Assembly (NCBI GenBank): GCA_934120715.1
Contig: CAKOUW010000005.1
Coordinates: 1 to 64,000, forward strand
DNA: 64,000 nucleotides
Reading direction: 5' to 3'
Source of the DNA: an uncultured Bacilli bacterium
GTDB taxonomy: Bacteria > Bacillota_I > Bacilli_A > RF39 > UBA660
Part shown: piece after piece, positions 7,984-16,875 of the stretch
How positions within the stretch are numbered: the first letter of the stretch is position 1
Layout of the letters: every line of letters begins with the position of its first letter
Notes under the pieces: model-generated
The model's database searches: none
What the model was told of the DNA's origin: nothing
Seen by the model: only the letters and a program-made list of their open reading frames with translations
Position numbers and translations under genes: made by a program

Positions 7984-9855
7984 ATGTTTTCAAGTATTGG
8001 ATTAACACTAGCAGGCTTAATTTTTATAAGCGTTATAGCAAATGTTTACCTAGAAAAGAAAAAGTATAATAATTTAGAAAATAACATATATCGTTTTTTA
8101 ATAATTTTAACACTATTTTTATTAATACTTGAGTTGGGCTGTGTCTATACAATGTCTATCCGATTTGAAATACCAGTATTAAATGAAATTTTATGTAGAT
8201 TATATGTATTAGGAGCAGTAATATGGATTGCAACCCTTATAGCCTATGTAAAAACACTAACATCTGGTAATAAATATGAAAATATTGGAGAGCTTTTAAA
8301 AGATAAGTGGATGTTTGGTATTGTAAATGCCGGGGCCATTCTATACATCATATCATGTTTTTTAGATATTAAATACACATCAGGTGTCAATAATGAGTTA
8401 TATGTAATTGGAGGCAGGTGCGTATATGTTCTATATGTCGCTTTCGTTATCGTAGGGATATATATGATAAAAATACTAGTCAAAGATTTAGACAAGGATA
8501 ATCTCATAAAAAAATTACCAATATTTATGTTTATGATTTGTTTTGCTATTGTTGGTGTTATTCAATTACTATATGCCGATCTTAACGACTTGACATTTTT
8601 ATTTGCTTTTTGCGTAGTTGCTATGTACTTTACTATTGAGAGTCAAGACATAAAGCTAGTAAGTGAATTAGAAGATGCCAAGAAAAAAGCAGAGGCTGCA
8701 GATAAAGCTAAAACGGACTTTTTATCAAAAATGTCACATGAAATAAGAACTCCTATGAATGTTATTTTAGGTTTTAGTGAAGCCCTTATGGGAGAAAAAG
8801 AATTAACAGAAGCTAATACCAGAAAAGATGTAAAAAACATTTACAATGCCGGTAAAACTCTTTTAGAGATTATTAATAATATATTAATATTTTCAAGAAT
8901 TGAATCTGGAAGAGAGCATGTAGAAGAATCAGAGTATGCTATTTCTGATATTGTAGGAGAACTAGATAGCTATGTTAGATCCAAAATTGAACAGAGCAAT
9001 GTAACCTTCACTATAAATATAGATAATAATATACCATCCACTTATATTGGAGATAAATTAAAAGTATATAGAGTTCTATTAAATCTAATTAATAATTCAG
9101 TAAAATATACTACTGAAGGTGAAATAACACTTAGCATTAAGTATGAAAGCTTGGTCAATAATGTTGCCGATCTTAAGTTTGAAGTAAAAGATACAGGCCT
9201 TGGTATGAAAAAGGAGACGCTAGACAACTTATTTAAAGAATTTTCAACGTTAGACACTAAAGATTTAAATATAAGTGGTACAGGTCTTGGACTAGTTCTT
9301 GTAAAAAAACTACTAAATATGTTAGATGGTACTATAACCTTTGACAGTGAATATGGAATTGGTACAACATTTGAAGTATCATTGAAACAAAGAGTTGTAG
9401 GAAACAAAAAATTAAAGGATATAAAAACAGAATATAAGAGTAAAAAAATAGACAATAATTATTTAGATTGTTCAAAATATAAAATACTAGTAGTAGATGA
9501 TAATAAGTTGAATAGGATAGTATTGGAGCGTCTTTTAAAACCGTATAAAGTAAACCTAGAATTATTAGAAAGTGGAACTGAGTGTATAGATAAAATTAAA
9601 ACAGGTTCCCAATATGATTTAATCTTACTTGATCACATGATGCCAGAATTAGATGGTATTGAAACTATTAGAATTCTAAGAAAAACAAATATACAAAATC
9701 TACCACCAATAGTTGCTATGACAGCTAATGTTGTAACTGAAATAAAAGATGAATATATAAAAGAAGGTTTCTCTGACTATCTAGCAAAACCAGTCGACAT
9801 AAAAGAATTAGATAAACTATTAAATAAATATTTTGGCAAGAAGGATAGGAGGTAG
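7984..9855 (+). CDS. Hybrid sensor histidine kinase 1 (element cargo)
   Basis: A membrane kinase of 623 aa. About seven transmembrane helices fill residues 1-218 with almost no extracellular domain, suggesting sensing within the membrane. A short coiled linker is followed by the HisKA dimerisation domain with phospho-acceptor His252 (SHEIRTPMN). The ATPase domain has an N box NLINNSVKYT, DTGLGM and GTGLGLVL. A C-terminal receiver has acceptor Asp550 (ILLDHMMP). No DNA-binding output is attached. It lies 5 bases upstream of a paralogous kinase gene and shares its promoter. No partner response regulator with an output domain is encoded in the element, so signalling must exit through other host proteins or via the Hpt domain of the next protein. 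Confidence 0.92.
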   Translation: MFSSIGLTLAGLIFISVIANVYLEKKKYNNLENNIYRFLIILTLFLLILELGCVYTMSIRFEIPVLNEILCRLYVLGAVIWIATLIAYVKTLTSGNKYENIGELLKDKWMFGIVNAGAILYIISCFLDIKYTSGVNNELYVIGGRCVYVLYVAFVIVGIYMIKILVKDLDKDNLIKKLPIFMFMICFAIVGVIQLLYADLNDLTFLFAFCVVAMYFTIESQDIKLVSELEDAKKKAEAADKAKTDFLSKMSHEIRTPMNVILGFSEALMGEKELTEANTRKDVKNIYNAGKTLLEIINNILIFSRIESGREHVEESEYAISDIVGELDSYVRSKIEQSNVTFTINIDNNIPSTYIGDKLKVYRVLLNLINNSVKYTTEGEITLSIKYESLVNNVADLKFEVKDTGLGMKKETLDNLFKEFSTLDTKDLNISGTGLGLVLVKKLLNMLDGTITFDSEYGIGTTFEVSLKQRVVGNKKLKDIKTEYKSKKIDNNYLDCSKYKILVVDDNKLNRIVLERLLKPYKVNLELLESGTECIDKIKTGSQYDLILLDHMMPELDGIETIRILRKTNIQNLPPIVAMTANVVTEIKDEYIKEGFSDYLAKPVDIKELDKLLNKYFGKKDRR

Positions 9856-9860
9856 TAATA

Positions 9861-12137
9861 ATGATAGGTAATGTTTTATTTTCTATAGGAAGCTTATGTT
9901 TTGCCATATTGCTAGTAATAGTTTATTTTATTAAGGCAAAACAGACTAATATAAATAATAAAATATATAAATTAGCACTTGTAACACTAATTGCAGTAAT
10001 AGTAACAGAATTAATAACAATACCAATACTCTATTATCATAAAGAAAATGTAGCCTTAGGAAACTTTTGGGCTAGAGTAAACGCCTTCTGCACAATAACC
10101 TGGGTTATGCTAATGTGCTGGTATCTAATAACTTTAGGTAGAGGTTATAAAGTAACTAATCTAAAAGATGGTTTTATGAATGATAGAAGATTGAGAATAA
10201 TAATGGAAGCCTACATAATACTTCTAATTACATCACTATTTTTTAAATTCGAAAATGTATCAACCAATGAAGGGGCTTACATATCAGGACCAGCCTTATA
10301 TTTTCTATATATTGCCGGTATAATTGCCGTTTTAATTTCAAGCCTACTCTTATTACAGAATAAAAAAGAATTATCAAAGTTTAGAAAAGGTCCTGTATTG
10401 ATTGGGGTAATAGAAACTATTTTGTCAATGATAATTCAAGTAATCTATCCAATGAACTTAATAATAACTGGTAGTTTTGTATTTAAAATGTATTTAATTT
10501 ATTTTATGTTTGAAAATCCAGATTTATATTTGGCAGAAGAATTAGAAAACGCTAAGAAAAAAGCAGATGATTCTAACAAGTCAAAAACAGATTTCTTGTC
10601 AAATATGTCACACGAAATAAGAACTCCAATGAATGCAATAATGGGTTTTAGTGAGGGAATATTAAACGAAAAAACCTTTACTCCAGAAAATGCCAAAAAA
10701 GATATAGCACATATATATACAGCAGGGACTAATCTATTGGAAATAATTAATAATATTCTAGATATTTCCAAAATTGAAACTGGAGAAGAAAAAGTAGAGT
10801 TAAGAGATTATAGTATAGGAAGTATAGTACTAGAGTTAAAAAGCATAATAGAAGCCCGTATTAACAAAGAAAGAATTAAATTTATAACTGATATTGATCC
10901 TAAAATTCCCAAACAGTTATTAGGTGATAAAACAAAACTATTTCAAGTTTTACTTAACATATTAAGCAACTCGGTAAAATACACTGAGGTTGGTAGAATT
11001 TCTTTAACAATTAGTGCCGACATTTCTGGTAGTAATGCCAATCTACATTTTAAAATATCAGATACTGGCTATGGTATAAAAAAAGAAGATTACCAGAAAT
11101 TATTTGAAAAATTTTCCAGACTTGAGACTGCTACTAAAAATGAAATTGAAGGTACTGGCTTAGGACTAGTTATAACAAAAAGATTAGTAGACCTTATGGG
11201 CGGAAAAATTTGGTTTGAAAGTGAATATGGGGCAGGAACTACTTTTTACGTTGAATTATCTCAAAAAATAGTTAATAAGGAACCAATAGGTAATATTTTA
11301 ATAGAAAACTCTATTAAGCATGGTCATACCTATATTGATTGTTCTAACTATAAAATTTTACTAGTTGATGATAATAAGCTAAACTTAAAAGTTGCTGAAA
11401 AAGTTTTAGAGCCTTATAAATTTAAAATAACAACTCTAGATAATGGTAAAGATTGCGTTGACTTAATAAAAGAAGGTGCCGAATTTGATATGATCTTTCT
11501 TGATCATATGATGCCAAGGATGGATGGAATAGAAGTACTACACATTTTGCATAAATTAGATGGATATAGCATACCACCAGTAGTAGCCCTAACTGCTAAT
11601 GCCATTACTGGTATGAGAGAAATGTATTTAAAAGAAGGATTTGATGAGTATTTATCAAAGCCGATAAATACAGGTGATCTTGACAAATTAGTTAAAAAAT
11701 ATTTTGGTCATGGTCCAAGTCGAACAGAAATAAATTTAACTGAACCAGCAAAAGAAGAAAAAAAAGAAGCACCTAAAGTAGCTAAAATTACTTATTTAGA
11801 AAATAATGGCTTTGATATAAATGAGGCCTTAACATATGTTAAAGACATGAGTAGTTTCAATGAATTTTTAGAAGGCTTGTATTATGATTTAGACAATCAA
11901 CTAGATGGCTTAAAAAAAGCACTTGCCAAAGAAAACATAAAAAAATATGGAGTATTAGCCCATGGACTAAAAAGCAACTACCGTTCATTTGGAATGAAAG
12001 AATTTGCTGATCTAGCTTACAAACATGAACAAGAAGCTAAAAATAACAATCTAGAATATCTAAAAAATCATTATCAAGAATTATCTGACTCAAAAGATAA
12101 AGCCAAAGCAATCATATCAAAATATTTAGAATTGTAA
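9861..12137 (+). CDS. Hybrid sensor histidine kinase 2 with Hpt domain (element cargo)
   Basis: A paralogue of the kinase before it, with the same order: about seven membrane helices (1-215), HisKA with His251 (SHEIRTPMN), ATPase domain (NILSNSVKYT, DTGYGI, GTGLGLVI), and receiver with Asp548 (FLDHMMP). It has an extra C-terminal histidine phosphotransfer domain with His701 in AHGLKSNYR. The Hpt domain could collect phosphate from both receivers, making this protein the likely exit point of a two-kinase relay. Start ATG 9861 has AGGAGGTAG upstream. A terminator follows. Duplicated hybrid kinases with an Hpt are unusual cargo for such a small element. Confidence 0.92.
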   Translation: MIGNVLFSIGSLCFAILLVIVYFIKAKQTNINNKIYKLALVTLIAVIVTELITIPILYYHKENVALGNFWARVNAFCTITWVMLMCWYLITLGRGYKVTNLKDGFMNDRRLRIIMEAYIILLITSLFFKFENVSTNEGAYISGPALYFLYIAGIIAVLISSLLLLQNKKELSKFRKGPVLIGVIETILSMIIQVIYPMNLIITGSFVFKMYLIYFMFENPDLYLAEELENAKKKADDSNKSKTDFLSNMSHEIRTPMNAIMGFSEGILNEKTFTPENAKKDIAHIYTAGTNLLEIINNILDISKIETGEEKVELRDYSIGSIVLELKSIIEARINKERIKFITDIDPKIPKQLLGDKTKLFQVLLNILSNSVKYTEVGRISLTISADISGSNANLHFKISDTGYGIKKEDYQKLFEKFSRLETATKNEIEGTGLGLVITKRLVDLMGGKIWFESEYGAGTTFYVELSQKIVNKEPIGNILIENSIKHGHTYIDCSNYKILLVDDNKLNLKVAEKVLEPYKFKITTLDNGKDCVDLIKEGAEFDMIFLDHMMPRMDGIEVLHILHKLDGYSIPPVVALTANAITGMREMYLKEGFDEYLSKPINTGDLDKLVKKYFGHGPSRTEINLTEPAKEEKKEAPKVAKITYLENNGFDINEALTYVKDMSSFNEFLEGLYYDLDNQLDGLKKALAKENIKKYGVLAHGLKSNYRSFGMKEFADLAYKHEQEAKNNNLEYLKNHYQELSDSKDKAKAIISKYLEL

Positions 12138-12140
12138 AAA

Positions 12141-12166
12141 CACCATACTTAAAAAGTATGGTTTTA
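12141..12166 (+). terminator. Rho-independent terminator
   Basis: CCATACTT / AAGTATGG stem with a 3-base loop and T tract ends the kinase operon and isolates the recombinase module. Confidence 0.8.
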
Positions 12167-12215
12167 ATTTGTATTATTTTTACCTCTATCTTCATAACCT
12201 TAAAAGAGGGAACAA

Positions 12216-12356
12216 ATGAAAAATAATGTAGATAAAATAGTATTAGAACTAGCACTATATATCAATAAAAGCCTATTTGAAGATAATAAAATTTCATATA
12301 AATCATACAAATATACAGAAGAAAATATCTTAAAGCAATTAATAAAAAGTAGGTGA
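12216..12356 (+). CDS. 46-aa ORF coupled to recombinase 2
   Basis: ATG 12216 has GAGGGA 5-10 bases upstream. The peptide (MKNNVDKIVLELALYINKSL...) is predicted helical and charged at the end. Its stop codon lies 4 bases before the recombinase start, and the recombinase ribosome site (AGTAGGTGA) lies within its last codons, so the two are translationally coupled. I do not know the family. Its placement suits a recombination directionality factor or regulator, but that is inference. Confidence 0.65.
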   Translation: MKNNVDKIVLELALYINKSLFEDNKISYKSYKYTEENILKQLIKSR

Positions 12357-12360
12357 CAAA

Positions 12361-14001
12361 ATGGATTTATATAGCGTTAGAAAAAATTTAAGTATGGGCA
12401 TACCAATAACTGATATGAATATTAGAGTAACGGCTTATGCCAGAGTATCAACAGATCATTTGGAACAACAAAAGTCATTAAAAAATCAAGCAGATCACTT
12501 TAAAAAATATATTGAAGAGAATAATAATTGGACATATATTGAAGGCTATGTAGATGATGGTATTAGTGGTACAAGTGATATCAAAAGAAATAGTTTTATG
12601 AAAATGATTGCTGATGCAAAAGAAGGAAAATTTGATTTAATTATTACCAAAGAAATATCCAGATTCTCAAGAAATACCCTTGATAGTATAAAGTATACTA
12701 GAATGCTTCTAGATTATGGTGTTGCTGTCTTTTTTGTTGATGACAATATTAATACAGCCTTACCTGATTCAGAACTTCGTTTAACAATCATGTCATCACT
12801 AGCTCAAGATGAAATAAGGCGTTTATCATCACGCGTCAAATTTGGTATGAATAGAGCCATAGAAAGAGGCGAAATTCTAGGTAGCGGTATACTATATGGA
12901 TATATAAAAGATAACAAAACCAAAAGTTTAATAATAGTACCAGAAGAGGCTCAAATTATAAAAAAAATATATGAACTATATGCCATAGATAATTATTCAC
13001 TATCCCAAATAGCCAAAAAATTAAATAATGAGATTAAAGATAAAAGTTGGTTTGCCTCCACAATATCAAGAATAATTGAAAATCCTAAATACAAAGGATA
13101 TTACTGTGCTAAAAAAACAGAAATTATTGATTATATGAGTAAAAAAATAAAGCATCACAAAAAAAGTGATTGGGTAATTCATGAAGATAAATTAAAAATC
13201 CCCCCAATTATAAGTGAATGGTTATGGGAAAAGGCCAATAATAAATTAGAAGACAGAAAAAAGAAAGTAAAAAAAAGTTCACTTAAAAGTAGTAGTATAT
13301 ATAGTAATAAAATTTATTGTAATAATGATAATTGTGTTTTTTATAAACGAAAATTTAGAAGAAACAATAAAGATATCACCTGGGTTTGTTCAAAATATTT
13401 AAAAGAGGGTAGAAAAAAGTGCAATTCTCCAAACATTAGACAATGTGAATTAAATAATATATTTAAAGACTTAATTAATAAGTTGGAAATAACCAATGAA
13501 AAAATATTATCAGTATTATTACCAAATTATTTAAAGTCAGAAAATAACCATTCATATGAAGAGCAAATAATTAATAAGAGGGTAAAGTCTCTAAATAAAA
13601 AGAAAAAAAATCTATTACAATTAGTAATAGAAGGATTTATTACAACCAATGAGTTTAAGCTAGAAAATGCAAAAGTAGAAGAAGAACTGAAAAAAATTAA
13701 AAATAAACAATTAAAAACAAAAAATACTATTGGAAATAAGAAATCTAATATGAAAAATATAGAGTCTGAAATAATAGCTGAAATTAATAATTTTCAAACT
13801 TTGAGTAAAACTATAGATTTATTATTAAAACGTATTACTGTATCAAAATTAGGTAATGGTAAAATAGAACTTAATATATATACCTATATTGCACCAAAGA
13901 AAAAAATACCATCTTTACAATATGACTTTAAAAGAGGTTATGATGTAGAAAAAACTAAAAAATATATTGTTAGTTATTATGTAAATTATTTTTTTTGTTA
14001 G
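12361..14001 (+). CDS. Large serine recombinase (integrase of element 2)
   Basis: 546 aa. The resolvase-type catalytic domain (about 22-170) has AYARVSTD with Ser30, GYVDDGISGTSDIKR, EISRFSRNTLDS and SSLAQDEIRRLSSRVKFGMNRA. The recombinase DNA-binding domain (about 185-290) is followed by a zinc ribbon with CxxxxC...C...C (about 320-362), a long lysine-rich coiled coil and a C-terminal strand region. It catalyses integration and excision at a 2-bp core, fitting the GA core found at both ends of the element. It is only distantly like recombinase 1 (different spacing and N-terminus), so the two elements are separate arrivals. It ends 27 bases from the right junction. Confidence 0.93.
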   Translation: MDLYSVRKNLSMGIPITDMNIRVTAYARVSTDHLEQQKSLKNQADHFKKYIEENNNWTYIEGYVDDGISGTSDIKRNSFMKMIADAKEGKFDLIITKEISRFSRNTLDSIKYTRMLLDYGVAVFFVDDNINTALPDSELRLTIMSSLAQDEIRRLSSRVKFGMNRAIERGEILGSGILYGYIKDNKTKSLIIVPEEAQIIKKIYELYAIDNYSLSQIAKKLNNEIKDKSWFASTISRIIENPKYKGYYCAKKTEIIDYMSKKIKHHKKSDWVIHEDKLKIPPIISEWLWEKANNKLEDRKKKVKKSSLKSSSIYSNKIYCNNDNCVFYKRKFRRNNKDITWVCSKYLKEGRKKCNSPNIRQCELNNIFKDLINKLEITNEKILSVLLPNYLKSENNHSYEEQIINKRVKSLNKKKKNLLQLVIEGFITTNEFKLENAKVEEELKKIKNKQLKTKNTIGNKKSNMKNIESEIIAEINNFQTLSKTIDLLLKRITVSKLGNGKIELNIYTYIAPKKKIPSLQYDFKRGYDVEKTKKYIVSYYVNYFFC

Positions 14002-14011
14002 TGTGCTTTCT

Positions 14012-14617
14012 TTATAAAGCATAAATATCGAATAATGTTACAAAGTCACCTTGACCTCCTATAAAAGCACTACTCATAGCAGCAAAAGCAATTGAAGTAT
14101 CAATATTAAGATCCTCTTTTGGATCAATATTATTTTGTTTTAAAGCCCACTCAAATGTCATTTCAGGCATTCCACCAGCTCTTCCTCCAATAACATTTTT
14201 ACCCTTTAAGTCATTTAAGCTAAAATTATCGTATTTTTCCCTAGAAACTAAGAATGAACCATCCTTTTGTGTTAATTGAGCAAATGTTTTTAGATAGTCT
14301 TTTTCTCCACCATTGTAAACATATATAGTTGCTTCACTTCCAGAAAAGCCAATATTAGCATCTCCTGATAAAACTGCTGCTGCAACCTTATCGGCACCAG
14401 GTGTTAACAATAAGTCAATATCTATACCATATTCTTCAAAATATCCCTTTTCAATAGCCACATATTGTGGAGCATAGAAAATAGTATGAGCCACTTCAGC
14501 TAATACTACTTTCTCTTTCTTGTTTTTCTCGCCCTTGTTAAAGTCAAGAAGTACAGAAAGTGAAAGTAATATTACTAAAAGTGCTCCTAAAATATAAATA
14601 AAAATTCTCTTTTTCAT
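14012..14617 (-). pseudogene. 5' fragment of the split substrate-binding protein gene
   Basis: N-terminal two thirds of an NMT1/SsuA-like solute-binding protein. A membrane anchor or signal sequence (residues 7-26) lacks a clear lipobox Cys. The family motifs follow: FYAPQYVAIEKGYFEEYGID, LSGDANIGFSG and DLKGKNVIGGRAGGMPEMTFEWAL. Family-like sequence ends at GDFVTLF; the last five residues (DIYAL) are read from element DNA. ATG 14617 has AAAGGAGA upstream. The rest of the gene is at 7427-7831. As it stands the product lacks most of the second lobe and should not bind substrate. Confidence 0.88.
14016..14042. other. Right attachment junction of element 2
   Basis: Crossover dinucleotide TC on the plus strand at 14028-14029. 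Element sequence (ATAAATA side) lies to the left and the host gene (GAATAATGTTAC side) to the right. Combining the outer halves of both junctions gives an intact coding sequence. Confidence 0.7.
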
Positions 14618-14669
14618 AAATCTCCTTTCTAACTCAAAGTATTATATGTAAAAATACAAATTTGTGTTA

Positions 14670-14675
14670 TATAAT
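14670..14675 (+). promoter_or_regulatory. -10 element of the phosphodiesterase gene
   Basis: TATAAT lies 32 bases before ATG 14708. The 90-base gap also has to hold the divergent promoter of the transporter operon. Confidence 0.5.
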
Positions 14676-14707
14676 AAACATAAGAAAAAGCAAAAAGGAA
14701 TGATTAT

Positions 14708-15256
14708 ATGAGAATACTGTTTATATCTGATATTCATGGTATAAAAGCCAATTTACCTAAAGTAGAAGAGGCCTTTTCTAAGTTAAACTGTGATAAATTA
14801 GTCGTATTAGGAGATATATTAAATAATGGATTTCATACATATGATTATTCTAAGGAATATGTAAAAGCATTTTTAAATCTTTATAAAAATAATCTTATAA
14901 TTGTAAAGGGAAATTGCGACTACAGTAACGATTTTTCTTTTTTAGGAATTAATCCTAATTATGTAGAAAAAATCAAGACTGATAAAACAGAAATATATAT
15001 AACGCATGGTCACCTATATAATGATAGAAATTGGGAAAGAAAAAATACTATTCTAATACAAGGTCATACACATGTTCCTAAGATTGAAGAGGTAGATAGC
15101 AATTTATTTATTAATCCAGGATCTATTTCTAAGCCAAGAGGGATGTACGCCGCCTCATACTTGTTTTTTGATGAGAACAGATTTATAATTTATGATGTTG
15201 AAGGAAGAATTATTTTGGAAAAAGTATTGAAAAATGACCAAAATAGTATACAATAG
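14708..15256 (+). CDS. yfcE: YfcE-type metallophosphoesterase
   Basis: A cytoplasmic phosphodiesterase with a two-metal centre. All calcineurin-like motifs are in order: DIHG (Asp8, His10), GDIL, GNCD, THGH, GHTH and NPGS. Length (182 aa) matches the YfcE/MJ0936 group. The natural substrate of this family is not settled; E. coli YfcE acts on artificial phosphodiesters. It stands alone, divergent from the broken transporter operon, and is followed by the strong adhesin promoter. Confidence 0.9.
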   Translation: MRILFISDIHGIKANLPKVEEAFSKLNCDKLVVLGDILNNGFHTYDYSKEYVKAFLNLYKNNLIIVKGNCDYSNDFSFLGINPNYVEKIKTDKTEIYITHGHLYNDRNWERKNTILIQGHTHVPKIEEVDSNLFINPGSISKPRGMYAASYLFFDENRFIIYDVEGRIILEKVLKNDQNSIQ

Positions 15257-15275
15257 TTGGTGTAAGTAGAAAAAA

Positions 15276-15304
15276 CTTGCAAAAACAAAAGAGTTATGGT
15301 ATAA
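15276..15304 (+). promoter_or_regulatory. Strong promoter of the adhesin-sortase operon
   Basis: TTGCAA (15276-15281), exact 17-bp spacer, TATAAT (15299-15304) with an extended TGG before it. One of the best promoters in the window, fitting an abundant surface protein. AGGGGG lies before ATG 15334. Confidence 0.8.
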
Positions 15305-15333
15305 TATAGCCACATTCGTTAGGGGGAAAATTT

Positions 15334-16875
15334 ATGAAAAATAAGATATTTAAAGGTGCAAAATTATTAGCTGTTATGTTATTTGCAGCAATCATTTTTG
15401 CAACAGGTTTAAACGTTAATGCAATTGATAAAACAGTATCCGTTGGAGATGCTACATATATTGATCCTTTAATAGGAAATGTTAGCTTCCACGTAAAAGT
15501 TACTTCATCTGGAAAATACATATATTGTATAGATAGATGGAAACAAGTAGTAAAAAACACTACTGGTACATTAGTTGGTGAAAAAGATGCTGGCTTTGCT
15601 TACATTGTAGAAAATGGATTCCCATATAAACAATTTACTGGTAACAAATTAAAGGATTACTATATAACACAATCAGCAATTTGGTGGTACATCGATGATA
15701 TAAATGGTAATGATAATTCATTAGGAAAAGAATTTAAGACAACAGCTTCAGATAAATACAATTTACGTCCATACATTAAAAAATTAGTCGAAGGTGCTAA
15801 GGCTGCAAGAAAAGCTGGATATGCTAAAACAACTATGAGTGTTAAAACATCTACTACAGAAATGAGCCTATCATCAGATAGTAAGTATTATGTATCAAAT
15901 GATATAGTAGTAACATCTACAAACATTAGTGGATATAGTGTTAGCCTTAATAATGCTCCTACAGGAACTATAATTACAGACACAAATAATAACGTAAAGA
16001 AGGAATTTGCTGCTAATCAAAAATTTAGAGTAAAAGTTCCAGTAAGTAGTATGCGTGGCACGAATTTAAGTGTTAATGTTACTGTAAATGCCGTTGGAAG
16101 CGTTAACAAAGTTTACGAATATAAACCAGCATCTACAAATATGCAAAACTTTGTTACTTCAGTATTAATTCCAGAAACAACAACTGTATCTGATGGTCTA
16201 AAGTTAACTGCTTCATCATCAAAAGTAACAATTGTAAAACTTGATAAAGCAACAAACAAAACACTAGCTGGAGCAAAATTAGTTGTAAAGGATTCATCTG
16301 GCAAAGTAATTTCAAGCTGGACTTCAACAACAAATGCTCATGTAATTAGAAATTTAGGCAATGGTACTTATACTGTAGAAGAAGAAAGTGCACCAACAGG
16401 TTATAAAAAATTAAAAGCACCAATTAAATTTGAAATAAATGACAATAATAAGAACAAAAACATTCAAATAAAAGTATATAATGAAGCAAGAGAGAGTGTA
16501 GTTACAATAACTAAAATTGATAAAGAAACAGGAAAGGCCTTGGCCGGAGCTGTCTTAGTTGTTAAGAAAGCCGATGGAACAGAGGTGGCAAGATTTACAA
16601 CAACTACAGAAGCATATTCTTTATTAAACTTAGAAAATGGAACTTACACAGTAGAAGAAGAAAGTGCACCAGAAGGTTATAAGAAAAGTGATGATCAAAT
16701 AACTTTCACAGTTGATGATAATAATTTAACTCATCAAATAACTTTTGAAAACTACAAAGAAGTAAAGGTTCCGGATACTGGAACTAGCGGACAAGGATTA
16801 ATGACATTAATCGGTATTATAATTATTTCTTCTGCTGCTGGATTCATATACAAGAATGCAAAAAAAACAAAATAA
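15334..16875 (+). CDS. Thioester-domain (TQXA) adhesin with two SpaA/Cna-B domains and LPXTG-like anchor
   Basis: A secreted wall-anchored surface protein. A signal peptide (about residues 1-32) is followed by a TQXA thioester domain with Cys65 (YCID) and Gln113 (TQSAIWWY), the residues that form the internal thioester used to bond covalently to host or matrix. A middle beta domain spans about 155-285. Two SpaA/Cna-B repeats (about 293-385 and 388-478) share TIVKLDK/TITKIDK starts and GTYTVEEESAP-GYKK ends. The sorting signal VPDTG is followed by a hydrophobic helix and a KNAKKTK tail. The sortase gene overlaps its 3' end and is the likely enzyme that anchors it. Functional roles are family knowledge; the binding target is unknown. 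Confidence 0.9.
   Translation: MKNKIFKGAKLLAVMLFAAIIFATGLNVNAIDKTVSVGDATYIDPLIGNVSFHVKVTSSGKYIYCIDRWKQVVKNTTGTLVGEKDAGFAYIVENGFPYKQFTGNKLKDYYITQSAIWWYIDDINGNDNSLGKEFKTTASDKYNLRPYIKKLVEGAKAARKAGYAKTTMSVKTSTTEMSLSSDSKYYVSNDIVVTSTNISGYSVSLNNAPTGTIITDTNNNVKKEFAANQKFRVKVPVSSMRGTNLSVNVTVNAVGSVNKVYEYKPASTNMQNFVTSVLIPETTTVSDGLKLTASSSKVTIVKLDKATNKTLAGAKLVVKDSSGKVISSWTSTTNAHVIRNLGNGTYTVEEESAPTGYKKLKAPIKFEINDNNKNKNIQIKVYNEARESVVTITKIDKETGKALAGAVLVVKKADGTEVARFTTTTEAYSLLNLENGTYTVEEESAPEGYKKSDDQITFTVDDNNLTHQITFENYKEVKVPDTGTSGQGLMTLIGIIIISSAAGFIYKNAKKTK

Larger units (their letters stand above)
7830..14029. mobile_element. 6.2-kb serine-recombinase element inserted in the substrate-binding protein gene (element 2)
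   Basis: Its ends are set by the split gene: on the minus strand the left end reads ACA-GA-ACCTAAT and the right end TTATTC-GA-TATTT. The only bases shared at the breakpoint are GA, matching the 2-bp overlap used by serine recombinases. Contents: two hybrid histidine kinases, a terminator, a 46-aa ORF and a large serine recombinase ending about 27 bases from the right junction. No conjugation, replication or phage structural genes are present, so the element is minimal apart from its signalling cargo. Precise excision would rebuild the host gene. Confidence 0.85.

Noticed and set aside
14618..14707. TPP or other riboswitch before the binding-protein gene
   Set aside because: Only 90 bases separate it from the divergent gene, and no conserved riboswitch core is visible, so the transporter cannot be assigned to thiamine precursors on that basis.
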